Of a stretch of 64,000 nucleotides of DNA, positions 52,941-61,520 are shown in pieces; positions within the stretch are counted from its first letter, which is position 1, and every line of letters starts with the position of its first letter. The stretch spans positions 2,232,001-2,296,000 of the forward strand of contig CAWJMF010000002.1 in assembly GCA_963843945.1 (NCBI GenBank), read 5' to 3'. Under the pieces are notes generated by a model. That model saw only the letters and a program-made list of their open reading frames with translations, ran no database searches and was not told where the DNA came from. The DNA comes from CAWJMF01 sp963843945. GTDB taxonomy: Bacteria; Vulcanimicrobiota; Vulcanimicrobiia; Vulcanimicrobiales; Vulcanimicrobiaceae. A program made the translations under genes and the position numbers.

Positions 52941-53530
52941 ACGGCGCGCGGCGCCGCACCTTTCGCGAAATGCTCGACGACCGGACGGGGCTGCTCGACG
53001 CTGACCGCTACGAAACGGTCGTCGACCGCATCGCGCGCACGTTGACGGCCGCTTTCAGCGCCGGACGCAAAGTCTTGTGGATGGGAAACGGCGGCAGTGC
53101 CGCCGACGCGCAGCACCTCGCCGCGGAATTCAGCGGGCGCTTTTTGCGCGAGCGGCGCGGGCTGCCCTCGGAGGCGCTCTCGGTAAACTCCTCGGCGGTC
53201 ACGGCGATCGCGAACGACTACGGCTACGAGCGCGTGTTCGCGCGGCAAGTCGAAGCCTTCGTCCAAAAAGGCGACGTCGTGGTCGGCATCTCGACGACCG
53301 GCAACTCGAAGAACATCGTGCTCGCGCTCGAAGAAGCCAAACGCTTGGGGGCGACGACGATCGCATTCTCCGGCAACGGCGGCGGACGCGCCGCCGAGGT
53401 GGCCGACATCACGCTGGTCGGACCCGACGGTTACTCCGCACTCGTTCAGGAAGTGCACATCACGCTGGGCCACATCGTCTGCGACCTCGTGGAGCAAGCG
53501 CTGTTCGTGGAGCGCGACGCTGCGCTTTAA
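52925..53530 (+). CDS. gmhA: sedoheptulose-7-phosphate isomerase (phosphoheptose isomerase)
   Basis: GmhA makes D-glycero-D-manno-heptose 7-phosphate, the first step of ADP-heptose synthesis. The 201-aa SIS-domain protein starts at TTG 52925, inside the accB end; ATG 52970 is an alternative. Motifs are VLWMGNGGSAADAQHLAAE, LSVNSSAVTAIANDYGYE, GISTTGNSKNIVLALE and the catalytic QEVHITLGHIVCDL. Downstream gmhB and hldE-type genes confirm the pathway. Confidence 0.92.
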   Translation: MDRTVNGARRRTFREMLDDRTGLLDADRYETVVDRIARTLTAAFSAGRKVLWMGNGGSAADAQHLAAEFSGRFLRERRGLPSEALSVNSSAVTAIANDYGYERVFARQVEAFVQKGDVVVGISTTGNSKNIVLALEEAKRLGATTIAFSGNGGGRAAEVADITLVGPDGYSALVQEVHITLGHIVCDLVEQALFVERDAAL

Positions 53531-54047
53531 GCCCGCGGCGTTTCTCGACCGGGACGGAACGCTCATGGAGGATTCCGGATTCATCGGTGACCCGCGGCGC
53601 ATTCGCATCCTCGACGGCGTCGCAGAAGCGCTCCAACTCCTGGGCACCGCCGGGCTGGAACGCATCGTCGTCACGAATCAGAGCGGGGTCGCCCGCGGCT
53701 TCTTCGAGGAGCCCGACGTCGTCCAGGTCAATCGTGCCCTGCAAGAGCGTCTCGAGAGCGAAGGCGCCGGGATCGAAGCTTTCTATTTCTGCACGCACTT
53801 GGGCGGTTGCGAGTGCCGCAAGCCGCTGCCCGGCATGGTGCGTCAAGCCGTCGCCGAACGCGGGCTCGACCTCGCGCGCAGCGTCGTCTTCGGCGACCGT
53901 TCGAGCGACATGCTGCTGGCCGAGCGCGCCGGCGTTCCGGGAATCCTGGTGAACCCCTACGGCAGCTACGACGGCCCCGAGCCGCTCTATCGCGCCGGCT
54001 CGCTGCTCGAAGGCGTGCGTTTTTTCTTGGAACGCGTGCATGCCTGA
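53520..54047 (+). CDS. gmhB: D-glycero-beta-D-manno-heptose-1,7-bisphosphate 7-phosphatase
   Basis: GmhB removes the 7-phosphate in ADP-heptose synthesis. This HAD phosphatase has the nucleophile motif FLDRDGTL at residues 8-15. VVTNQSGVARGFF (motif II) and the zinc-binding CTHLGGCECRKP, equivalent to the CxH...CxCRKP site, are also present. VVFGDRSSDMLLAERAGV supplies the last acidic residues. The start is uncertain: CTG 53520 is the only start-like codon before the DxD motif, as ATG 53565 would remove it. Length about 175 aa. Confidence 0.88.
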   Translation: MRFKPAAFLDRDGTLMEDSGFIGDPRRIRILDGVAEALQLLGTAGLERIVVTNQSGVARGFFEEPDVVQVNRALQERLESEGAGIEAFYFCTHLGGCECRKPLPGMVRQAVAERGLDLARSVVFGDRSSDMLLAERAGVPGILVNPYGSYDGPEPLYRAGSLLEGVRFFLERVHA

Positions 54048-55021
54048 AGCGCTTGCCACGCCGGGAGCGCGCGCGCTCTTCGAACGGATGGCCCGCAAGC
54101 GCGTGCTCGTCGTCGGCGACGTGATGCTCGACGAATGGGTCTGGGGACGCGTCTCGCGCATTTCGCCGGAGGCGCCGGTGCCCGTGGTGGCGGTCGACGA
54201 TCACTCGTTTACCTTGGGCGGCGCGGGCAACGTTGCCAACAACCTGCGCGCCATCGGCGCCGAAGTCAGCTTCGCCGGCGCGGTGGGTGACGACGCGGAG
54301 GGACGCCGCGTCGTCGCGCTGCTCGATGCGATCGGCGTCGAGCGCAGCGGCGTGGTGACGCTCGAAGATCGTCCGACCACGCGCAAGACGCGCATCGTCG
54401 CGCACAACCAGCAGGTCGTGCGCGCCGATTGGGAATCGACGCAGGTGCTCGCGGCGGCGGACCGCATCCGGCTGGCCGCGCTGGTCGCGCGGGCGGCCGC
54501 GAACCACGACGCGGTCGTGCTTTCCGACTACGCCAAGGGGCTGTTCTCGCGCGATCTCGTCGAAGCGGCGCGCGCCTGCGAGGTCGTCACCGCCGATCCC
54601 AAGCCGCGCAACATCACGCTCTTCGGCGGCGTTACCTGCGTCGCACCGAACGCGGCCGAAGCCTCCGAGGCAACCGGCATCCCGATCCGGGACGACGCCT
54701 CACTGGACCGCGCCGGCTCGCGCCTTGCTCGAGCAGCTGGGCTGCAAATTCGTCGTCGTGACGCGCGGCGAGAAGGGAATGGCGCTGTTCGGCGCCGGCG
54801 GCGAACGGATGCGCATTCCGTCGGTAGCGCGCACGGTCTTCGACGTGAGCGGCGCGGGCGATACGGTCATCGCAGTGCTGACGCTCGCCCTCAGCGCCGG
54901 CGCTCCGATCCAACTGGCGGTACAGCTCGCGAACTTCGCGGCAGGCGCGGTCGTCGGGAAACTCGGGACCGCGACGGCTTCGCCGAGCGAGATTCTCGCG
55001 CTGGTCGCGGCCGATGAGTGA
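54040..55021 (+). CDS. rfaE1: D-glycero-beta-D-manno-heptose-7-phosphate kinase (HldE domain I, RfaE1), one frameshift
   Basis: This ribokinase-type enzyme phosphorylates heptose 7-phosphate at C1. It starts at ATG 54040, overlapping gmhB. Motifs include VLVVGDVMLDEWVWGRV, FTLGGAGNVANNLRAIGAE and LEDRPTTRKTRIVAHNQQVVR. VVLSDYAKGLFSRDLV and, after a one-base shift near 54717, VVTRGEKGMALFG and the anion hole FDVSGAGDTVIAV follow. Corrected length is about 326 aa. The kinase and nucleotidyltransferase halves of HldE are separate genes here. Confidence 0.9.
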
Positions 55022-55505
55022 GGGCACCGGCCGCGTGCTCGAAGCGGACGTCGCGCTGGTGTGGCGCGACGAGCTGCGCGAACGCGGACGGCACGTCGTC
55101 TTTACCAACGGCGTCTTCGATCTGCTGCATGCGGGGCACGTCGGCTACCTGGAGTGGGCGCGCGCGCAGGGCGACGCGCTGATCGTCGGGCTCAACCGGG
55201 ACGAGTCGGTCCGCGCGCTCAAAGGCCCGCAGCGCCCGTTGGTGCCGTTTGCCGAGCGTGCGGCGGTGCTCAGCGGCTTGCGCAGCGTCGACGTCGTGGT
55301 CGGTTTCTCCGAACGCACGCCCGAGGTGCTGCTCGAACGGCTCCGGCCCGATATCCACGTGAAGAGCGCGCAGTACCGGCTCGAGGACTTGCCGGAACGC
55401 GACGTCGTCGCCGGCTACGGGGGCGAGATCCGGCTTGCCCCGCACCTCGCCGGGCACAGCACCACCGACCTCGTCGCGGAGATCAAGCGCAGGTACGGGA
55501 GCTAG
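55014..55505 (+). CDS. rfaE2: D-glycero-beta-D-manno-heptose 1-phosphate adenylyltransferase (RfaE2)
   Basis: RfaE2 attaches AMP to heptose 1-phosphate. The 163-aa protein starts at ATG 55014, overlapping the kinase gene. The nucleotidyltransferase signature is VVFTNGVFDLLHAGHVGYLE (HxGH form HAGH), with GLNRDESVRALKG and VPFAERAAVLSGL. It ends in HSTTDLVAEIKRRY, where HldE proteins normally have STTxxI. The last pathway step, HldD epimerase, is not encoded in the window. Confidence 0.93.
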   Translation: MSEGTGRVLEADVALVWRDELRERGRHVVFTNGVFDLLHAGHVGYLEWARAQGDALIVGLNRDESVRALKGPQRPLVPFAERAAVLSGLRSVDVVVGFSERTPEVLLERLRPDIHVKSAQYRLEDLPERDVVAGYGGEIRLAPHLAGHSTTDLVAEIKRRYGS

Positions 55506-55508
55506 CTC

Positions 55509-56750
55509 GTGCGCATCGCGATCACGAGCAACGGTCCGGGCGAGTTTGCGGGCTGGGTGCGGCCGCTCGTGGCGACGTTGCTGCGGCTCGCGCCCGCGAC
55601 CGACGTCACGCTGTTCTTCGTTCCCGACGACTACGCGACCGGGCGCGAGCCCGATGCGGCGCGCGCGCTGTTTCCGTCGGTGCGCGTCGTGCCTGCCGGC
55701 GAGTACGTGCGCTTCGCCTTCGGGCGCACCGTCGAGGGCGTGCCCGACGGCGTCGAGCTCGTGCAGTACCTCGGCGGCGACCTGATGCACGCCGCGCGCG
55801 TCCGCGCGCGATTGGGAGGACGGGCCGCGACCTACAAGTTTTCGCGGCCGCGTTACCGCGACGTGTTCGACCCCGTGTTCGCCGTCGACGAAAGCAACGC
55901 GGCGCAGCTCGAGCGCTGGGGCGCGCCGCCCGAGCGCATCGCCGTCGTCGGCAACCTCGCCGTCGACGGCGCGCTGGGCGAAGAAGCCGGACTCTTTCGC
56001 GCTCCCGGTGCGGACGCCGACGACGAACGCTTCGTTCCCGGCGGCGTGCTGTTCATGCCGGGAACGCGGCGCCACGAGGTCGCGCAGATGTTCCCGTTCT
56101 TCCTCGCGTGCGCGACCCGCTTGAGCGTGCTGGCGCCGGAGCTGCCCGTCGCCTTCGCGGCCTCTCCCTTTACGCCCGACGACGAGATCGCCGAGGCGTT
56201 AGCCGAAGGCGGCCTCGAGCGCTTTTGGGGCGTGCGCGGTGCCGTCGTCCCGTACGCCGGCGGAACGGCCTTACAGGCGGAAGGCAGCGGAGTTGCCTTT
56301 CCGCTCGTGCGCGAAGCGATGCGCTACGCGCCGCGCGCGAAGCTCGCGGTGACGCTGCCCGGAACGAAGTGCATCGAGCTGGCGGCGCTGGGCGTTCCGG
56401 CGCTCGTGTGCACGCCCACGAACGCGCCCGAGCGCGTCGTCATCAACGGGCCGATGCAGTACATCGACCGGATACCGCTGCTGGGCGATCCGCTCAAACG
56501 CGCCTTAGTGATGGCGCTCGACGCCCGGTTTCCCTTCGCCGCGCAACCGAACATCGATGCCGGCGAAGAACTGATGCCCGAGTTGCGCGGCACGCTGATG
56601 CCCGGGCACGTCGCCAAACGCATTGCGGAATATGCCGCCGACGAGGCCGCACGCGAAGCCGCCTCGAGCCGCCTGCGCTCGCTCTACGCCGCGCACGCCG
56701 GTGCCGCGGAACGCATGGCGCGCGCCTTGCTGAAAGACGCGCCGGCGTGA
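55509..56750 (+). CDS. LpxB-like (GT19-type) lipid A disaccharide synthase-related protein
   Basis: The 413-aa protein starts at GTG 55509 (read MRIAITSNGPGEFAGWVRPL). It has the glycosyltransferase-B layout of LpxB-related proteins. A donor-side C-terminal half carries LFMPGTRRHEVAQMFPFFLA, VPYAGGTALQAEG, KLAVTLPGTKCIELAALGVP and a terminal alpha-helical tail. LpxB joins two acylated glucosamines during lipid A synthesis; this divergent homologue may do so or serve another glycolipid. It sits between heptose synthesis and heptosyltransferase genes, which fits an outer-membrane glycolipid role. Confidence 0.75.
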   Translation: MRIAITSNGPGEFAGWVRPLVATLLRLAPATDVTLFFVPDDYATGREPDAARALFPSVRVVPAGEYVRFAFGRTVEGVPDGVELVQYLGGDLMHAARVRARLGGRAATYKFSRPRYRDVFDPVFAVDESNAAQLERWGAPPERIAVVGNLAVDGALGEEAGLFRAPGADADDERFVPGGVLFMPGTRRHEVAQMFPFFLACATRLSVLAPELPVAFAASPFTPDDEIAEALAEGGLERFWGVRGAVVPYAGGTALQAEGSGVAFPLVREAMRYAPRAKLAVTLPGTKCIELAALGVPALVCTPTNAPERVVINGPMQYIDRIPLLGDPLKRALVMALDARFPFAAQPNIDAGEELMPELRGTLMPGHVAKRIAEYAADEAAREAASSRLRSLYAAHAGAAERMARALLKDAPA

Positions 56751-57628
56751 TCCTGTCGGTCGTCATCGCGACCAAAGACCGGGCGCAGTTTCTCGCGAAC
56801 GCGCTCGACTCGCTCGCGGCGCAAGAGGGTGCGCCGGAATTCGAGACGATCGTCGCCGACAACGGCTCGAGCGATGCGACCGCGGCCGTCGTCGCGCAGC
56901 GGCAAGGCCGTGGGCTGCCGCTGGCGCGCGTCTTCGTCGCCGAGCCGAACCGCGCTAAGGCGCGTAACGCCGGCGTGGCCGCAGCCCGCGGGCGGCTCGT
57001 TGCGTTCGTCGACGACGACGTGCAGCTGCCGCCGCATTTTCTCGCCGCGCACGCGCGCGCCCATGCGGAAAACGCTGCGCGAGCCGTTTCGGGTCCGATT
57101 CTCAACGTGCCCGGCTACGGCTCGCACGCCAAGCCGTCGTTCGCGAACTATTCGGGCGCGTTCTTTTGCACGTGCAACGTCTCGCTGCCGCGCGCGGCGT
57201 TCGTTGCAGCCGGCGGATTCGACGAGAGCTTCGAGCTCTACGGCTGGGAGGATACGGAACTCGGGCTGCGCTTGCGACGCGACGGGGTGCGCCGCGCCTT
57301 TGCCTGGGATGCCTACTTGTATCACATCAAGCCGCCCGGAACCGAGACCCTCGACGTGATCTTGGGGAAAACGCGGGAGCGCGCGCGCATGGCGGCGCGG
57401 CTCTTGCAGAAGCACGCGGGCTTGCGCACCAAGTTGGCGACGGGCGCGTACGGCGTCAATCTGTTGCGCTCGCGGCTCGCGGTTCCGGCTTGGACGCTGC
57501 CCTTCTATTCGTCGCTGGCGCGCAACGAGCGCGCGCCGCAAGCGTTGCGTGCGCTGGCGCGCGCGCAACTGCTGGACGGCGAATACACCGTCGAACTCCG
57601 GCGCGCGCTGCGGGACGCCGGCCATTAG
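56747..57628 (+). CDS. glycosyltransferase family 2 protein
   Basis: The 293-aa protein starts at GTG 56747, overlapping the LpxB-like stop. It is a GT-A enzyme: LSVVIATKDRAQFLANALDS, ETIVADNGSSDATAAVV, and the metal-binding DDD in VAFVDDDVQLPPHF. The acceptor-side motif is ANYSGAFFCTCNVS and ELYGWEDTELGLRLRRDGV (catalytic ED). The sugar and acceptor are unknown. It is a clear paralogue of the GT2 genes at 59632 and 61521. Confidence 0.88.
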   Translation: MILSVVIATKDRAQFLANALDSLAAQEGAPEFETIVADNGSSDATAAVVAQRQGRGLPLARVFVAEPNRAKARNAGVAAARGRLVAFVDDDVQLPPHFLAAHARAHAENAARAVSGPILNVPGYGSHAKPSFANYSGAFFCTCNVSLPRAAFVAAGGFDESFELYGWEDTELGLRLRRDGVRRAFAWDAYLYHIKPPGTETLDVILGKTRERARMAARLLQKHAGLRTKLATGAYGVNLLRSRLAVPAWTLPFYSSLARNERAPQALRALARAQLLDGEYTVELRRALRDAGH

Positions 57629-57632
57629 TATC

Positions 57633-58619
57633 TTGCCGCGCAAGCGCGTTTTGCTGGTTCGCTTGGACGGTATCGGCGACGCGCTGACCTGCGTGCCGCT
57701 CGTGGCCGCGCTGAAGGAAGCCGGACACGAACTGGGCGCGGTCCTTTCGACGCGCAATCGTGAGGCCTTCGCCGCCCGGACGTTCGCGCACGTGCACGTC
57801 CTCGAGCGCATTCCTTGGCCCAAACACGGCAGCACGCCGCGCAGCCGCGCGCCGGCGCTCGAGGAAGCGCGCGCGCTCGACTACGACGTCGCCCTCGTCG
57901 TCTCCGAGGAACTCGAAGCGTACGAATTCGCGCTGGCCGCCGGCGTGCGCCGCCGCATTGGCTTTGTCAACGGCTGGGAAAAGCCGTTCAAGACGCTGCG
58001 CGTGCGGACGCTGCTCGATGAAGCGGTCGTGCGCCCCGCCTCCGCGCGCCGCGCCGGCGAGCACGAAGTCGAGACCGTCTTCCGCTTGGGGCAGAAACTC
58101 CACGGCGAGCCGTACCCGAGCCGCGATCCCGCACGACTGGCGCCGCTCGTGCTCGACGCGCCCGCCGTGGCGCACGGACGCGTCGTCGTGCAGCTCTCGT
58201 CGAAACTCGCCCGTTTCGGCCTCGACGCCGAGGCCTGGATCCGCATTCTGCGCGCGCTCGCTGCGCGCGGCACGCCGCCGCCGCTCGCGCTCGCGGACGA
58301 AGCGGAGCTGGCGGAGGCCGTGCGCGCCGCAGGCTTCGAGGTCCGCTTGCCGGACGTGCCGGCTTGGAAGCAGACGATCGCCGGCGCGCGAGCGCTCGTC
58401 GCGCCCGATTCGGGTGCAATCCACGTCGCGGGAATGACCGGCGTGCCGTCGCTCGCGCTGTTTGGTCCGGGCCAAGCCGTCGTGCGTGACATCGCGCGCT
58501 GGAGCGCGTGGGCGGCGCCGGGAAGCGCGCGCCTCGTGGGTCGGCGCGGCGGGGATTTTCTCGCCCGCGACGTGCGCGCAGACGTCGAGCGGCTTCTCGT
58601 CGAAAATGCGCCCGGATGA
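57633..58619 (+). CDS. glycosyltransferase family 9 (ADP-heptose:LPS heptosyltransferase-like)
   Basis: The 328-aa protein starts at TTG 57633. The N-terminus KRVLLVRLDGIGDALTCVPL and the C-terminal ALVAPDSGAIHVAGMTGVPS with ALFGPGQ are the GT9 hallmarks. Members transfer heptose from ADP-heptose to inner-core lipopolysaccharide. The upstream heptose genes support that donor. It lies 4 nt after the first GT2 gene and overlaps the next. Confidence 0.87.
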   Translation: MPRKRVLLVRLDGIGDALTCVPLVAALKEAGHELGAVLSTRNREAFAARTFAHVHVLERIPWPKHGSTPRSRAPALEEARALDYDVALVVSEELEAYEFALAAGVRRRIGFVNGWEKPFKTLRVRTLLDEAVVRPASARRAGEHEVETVFRLGQKLHGEPYPSRDPARLAPLVLDAPAVAHGRVVVQLSSKLARFGLDAEAWIRILRALAARGTPPPLALADEAELAEAVRAAGFEVRLPDVPAWKQTIAGARALVAPDSGAIHVAGMTGVPSLALFGPGQAVVRDIARWSAWAAPGSARLVGRRGGDFLARDVRADVERLLVENAPG

Positions 58620-59626
58620 AAGCGCTGGTGATCTGCGCCGGAGGCGGGATCGGAGACGTGCTGCTGGCAACGCCGGTGATGCGCGCGCTCCGCACCCGCT
58701 ACGGGAAAGTCGTCGCCCTGACGACGCGCGCGCACGCGGCGGTGCTCGAGGGCAACCCGGACCTCAGCGAAGTCTGGTGCGACGACGGCGTTCCGTTCGG
58801 GGCGCAGACCGGCCGCATCGCGGCCTACGGTTTCGACGCAGCCGTCGTGACCTGGGCGACCGCGCGCAGCGCGGCGCTGCCGTTCGCGGCGCGAATCTCG
58901 CTGCGTGCCGGCCAAGCCCGGCGGCTTTACTCGCGGCTTTTCAATCGACGCGTGACGGTGCGCAGCGAGCTGGGCGACCGGACCACCCATTGGACGCAGA
59001 TTCTGCTCGACTTCGCGCGCGCGCTCGGGTGCGACACCGCCGACGCGCAGCCGTACTTTGCACCCGGAGCCGAGGCGAGCGAAGGCGCGGCGCGGCTGTT
59101 GCGCGCCGCAGGCGTCGAGGGCGCCTACGCCGTCCTGCATCCGACGCGAGCGATCGCGATGCGCCGCGAACGCTGGCCCGTTGGGCGTTTGGCCGAACTC
59201 GGGCGCGCGCTCGGCGAAACGCTCGCGTGTCCGGTCGTCGTCAGCGGCTCGCGCGGCGACGCCGCGATCGCCGAGGCCGTCGCGCGCGGTGCCGGCGCCG
59301 TCTCGCTAGCCGGCCGCACGACGTTGCCGGAGTTCGGGGCGCTCGCGCGCGAAGCGCGCGCGGTCGTCGCGATGGACAGCGGGCCGATGCACCTGGCCGC
59401 GGCGGTCGGCGCGCCGACGGTCGGGATCTTCGCCTTGCAGTCCGACGAACCGGATCGCTGGGCGCCGCTCGGTCCGCGCACGGCGCTGGTGCGCCCGGCC
59501 TATCCGTGTCCGGCCTGGCACCGCAAGGAGAACTGCCCCGACTTCGCCTGCGTCGCGAGCCTCGACGTGGCGCGCGTGCTGGCCGCCGTGCAGAGCCTGC
59601 GCGGTCCGCAACTCGAGGTTCGCTAG
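58616..59626 (+). CDS. glycosyltransferase family 9 (heptosyltransferase-like)
   Basis: The 336-aa protein starts at ATG 58616 in a 4-nt overlap. GT9 motifs are LVICAGGGIGDVLLATPVMR, AVLHPTRAIAMRRERWPVGR and RAVVAMDSGPMHLAAAVGAP. VGIFALQSDEPDRW follows, then a cysteine-bearing tail (YPCPAWHRKENCPDFACVAS) like that of heptosyltransferases. The position of attachment is unknown. Confidence 0.87.
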   Translation: MKALVICAGGGIGDVLLATPVMRALRTRYGKVVALTTRAHAAVLEGNPDLSEVWCDDGVPFGAQTGRIAAYGFDAAVVTWATARSAALPFAARISLRAGQARRLYSRLFNRRVTVRSELGDRTTHWTQILLDFARALGCDTADAQPYFAPGAEASEGAARLLRAAGVEGAYAVLHPTRAIAMRRERWPVGRLAELGRALGETLACPVVVSGSRGDAAIAEAVARGAGAVSLAGRTTLPEFGALAREARAVVAMDSGPMHLAAAVGAPTVGIFALQSDEPDRWAPLGPRTALVRPAYPCPAWHRKENCPDFACVASLDVARVLAAVQSLRGPQLEVR

Positions 59627-59631
59627 CGACG

Positions 59632-60540
59632 ATGCGGGCGACGATTCAGCTCTGTACGTACAACCGCGCGCACCTCTTGGAGCGCGTGCTCGAGGCGTGT
59701 TTCGAGCAAACGGTTCCAGCGGACTCGTACGAAGTGGTCCTGGTCAACGACGGCTCGAGCGACGATACGCCGCACGTCATCGAGGCGGCGCGCGCACGGG
59801 CGAGCTGTGCCTTCACCGTCGTCAACCAGGAGAACGCCGGGCTGGCGCGTGCGCGCAACCGCGGCATCGCGCGCGCGCGCGGCGAGCGGATCGTCTTTAT
59901 CGACGACGACGTCTTGCCCGTGCCGTCGTTCGTCGCCGAACACTTACGTTCGCACGAGCGCTCGCCGGACGCGGTCGTGCGCGGCGCGGTGATCAACACC
60001 GAAAGCTTCGAGCGCCTGCCGGTCCCGGTTTGGACGCCCGCCAACTACAGCGGAAACTTTTTCTGGACGACCAACGTCTCGGCTCCGCTGGCGAAGGTTC
60101 GCGAAGTCGGCGCGTTCGCGGAAGGCTTCCGCGAGTACGGTTGGGAGGATATCGAGCTGGGCTTGCGGCTGCGCGCCGCGGGCGTGCGCGGCGTCTTCAA
60201 TCGCTTCGCGCTCGCCTTTCATTACAAGCCGGCGCCGCAAGCGGCCGACGTCGCCGGGATGCTGCGCCAAGCGCGCGCGCAGGCCCGCACCGCCGTGCAG
60301 CTGCGTGCGCTGCACCCGCATTGGCGCGTCGTGCTTGCGACGGCCGACGATCCGCTGCGCCGCTCGCTGCATCGCCTCGGCCGCACCCTCGGCGTGCCGC
60401 AGCGCCTGGCGCGCATCCTGGCGAACGCGCCGCGCGAGGGCCCGCTCGACGCGGCGCGGCTCGCCGCCGCACGAGCGCTGGCTCGCGAGATGTACTTCGC
60501 CGAACTCGAGCTGGCTCGCCGCGCCGAGCCGGACGCGTGA
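59632..60540 (+). CDS. glycosyltransferase family 2 protein
   Basis: The 302-aa protein starts at ATG 59632. It has RATIQLCTYNRAHLLERVLE, VVLVNDGSSDDTPHVIE, ENAGLARARNRGIARARGE and the DDD motif in IVFIDDDVLPVPSF. ANYSGNFFWTTNVS and REYGWEDIELGLRLRAAGV match the first GT2 of the cluster closely, pointing to a duplicated module. The C-terminus is helical and Arg-rich. Substrates are unknown. Confidence 0.87.
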   Translation: MRATIQLCTYNRAHLLERVLEACFEQTVPADSYEVVLVNDGSSDDTPHVIEAARARASCAFTVVNQENAGLARARNRGIARARGERIVFIDDDVLPVPSFVAEHLRSHERSPDAVVRGAVINTESFERLPVPVWTPANYSGNFFWTTNVSAPLAKVREVGAFAEGFREYGWEDIELGLRLRAAGVRGVFNRFALAFHYKPAPQAADVAGMLRQARAQARTAVQLRALHPHWRVVLATADDPLRRSLHRLGRTLGVPQRLARILANAPREGPLDAARLAAARALAREMYFAELELARRAEPDA

Positions 60541-61517
60541 GGATCGTCCTCTCACGGCTCGATCGAATGGGCGACCTGATCCTGTCGACGCCGGCGATCG
60601 CCTCGGTCCGTGCTTCTTGGCCCGAAGCGCACGTCACGATCGTGTGCAGCCCGCACAACGCGGCCGTGGTCGAACGGAATCCTGACGTCGACGCCGTCGA
60701 AGTCCTGCCGCGCGGAACGGCGGCCGGCGTCTTCGGCGGGCGCTTTCGCGGCGCGTGCGACCTCGCGATCGCGCTCGCGCCGTGCGCGCCCGATTTCGCA
60801 CTCGTGCGGGCGACCAACGCCCCGGTGCGCGCCGGATATACGTACGTGCGGCGTTACCTCGCGCGCTTGACGGCCCGGCTGTACTTGAACCGGGTCGGAA
60901 TTTCGGAAGCCGATCCGGACCTGTGCGAACGCGTCACCTCGCACCGCGTGCGGCACGAAGTCGACCAGCTCCTGAGCTTGGTCGAATTGGCCGGCGCGAC
61001 CGAGCTGCGGCACGAGCTGGTCGTGCCGGTGGGCGAAGCGGAGCGGGCCTCGGTCGCGGCGGTGCCGGGCGGCGCGATCGCGTTCCACTTGGGCGAACGC
61101 TGGCTGCGCGACGGCAGCACGCTCGGCGCAACGATCGAGACGATCGCGGCCCTGCGCCGCATGGGGCTGCCGGTCGTCGTAACGTATGGCGAGGATGCCG
61201 CCGCGGCCGCCCAACAAGCGCGCGACGCGGGCTGCGCCGACCTCGTCATCGGCGGCCTCTCGTTCTTGGAATGGGCCGCGGTCTTCGAAAAAAGCCGGCT
61301 CGTGGTGACGGTCGATACGGGTGCGACGCACGTCGCAAGCGCGACGCGCAGGCCCACGGTAGTCTTGTTCGAACACCGCTACTTTCACCTGAACTCGCAG
61401 GAGTGGGCGCCCTATCGCGTTCCCTCCGTGTGCTTGCGGAAACCCGAAGGCACGAGTTCGAAGGAGCTCGCAGCGTTGCGCGAGTCGGTCGTCGCCGCCG
61501 TCGCTTCGTTGCTGTAA
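60537..61517 (+). CDS. glycosyltransferase family 9 (heptosyltransferase-like)
   Basis: The 326-aa protein starts at GTG 60537 (overlap GTGA). It reads MRIVLSRLDRMGDLILSTPA, then EAHVTIVCSPHNAAVVERNP. The donor-binding end is RLVVTVDTGATHVASATRRP followed by VVLFEHRYFHLNSQEWAPY. The DTGATH motif replaces the usual DTGxxH/DSGPxH seen in the other two GT9 proteins. It probably adds another heptose or related sugar. Confidence 0.86.
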   Translation: MRIVLSRLDRMGDLILSTPAIASVRASWPEAHVTIVCSPHNAAVVERNPDVDAVEVLPRGTAAGVFGGRFRGACDLAIALAPCAPDFALVRATNAPVRAGYTYVRRYLARLTARLYLNRVGISEADPDLCERVTSHRVRHEVDQLLSLVELAGATELRHELVVPVGEAERASVAAVPGGAIAFHLGERWLRDGSTLGATIETIAALRRMGLPVVVTYGEDAAAAAQQARDAGCADLVIGGLSFLEWAAVFEKSRLVVTVDTGATHVASATRRPTVVLFEHRYFHLNSQEWAPYRVPSVCLRKPEGTSSKELAALRESVVAAVASLL

Positions 61518-61520
61518 GAG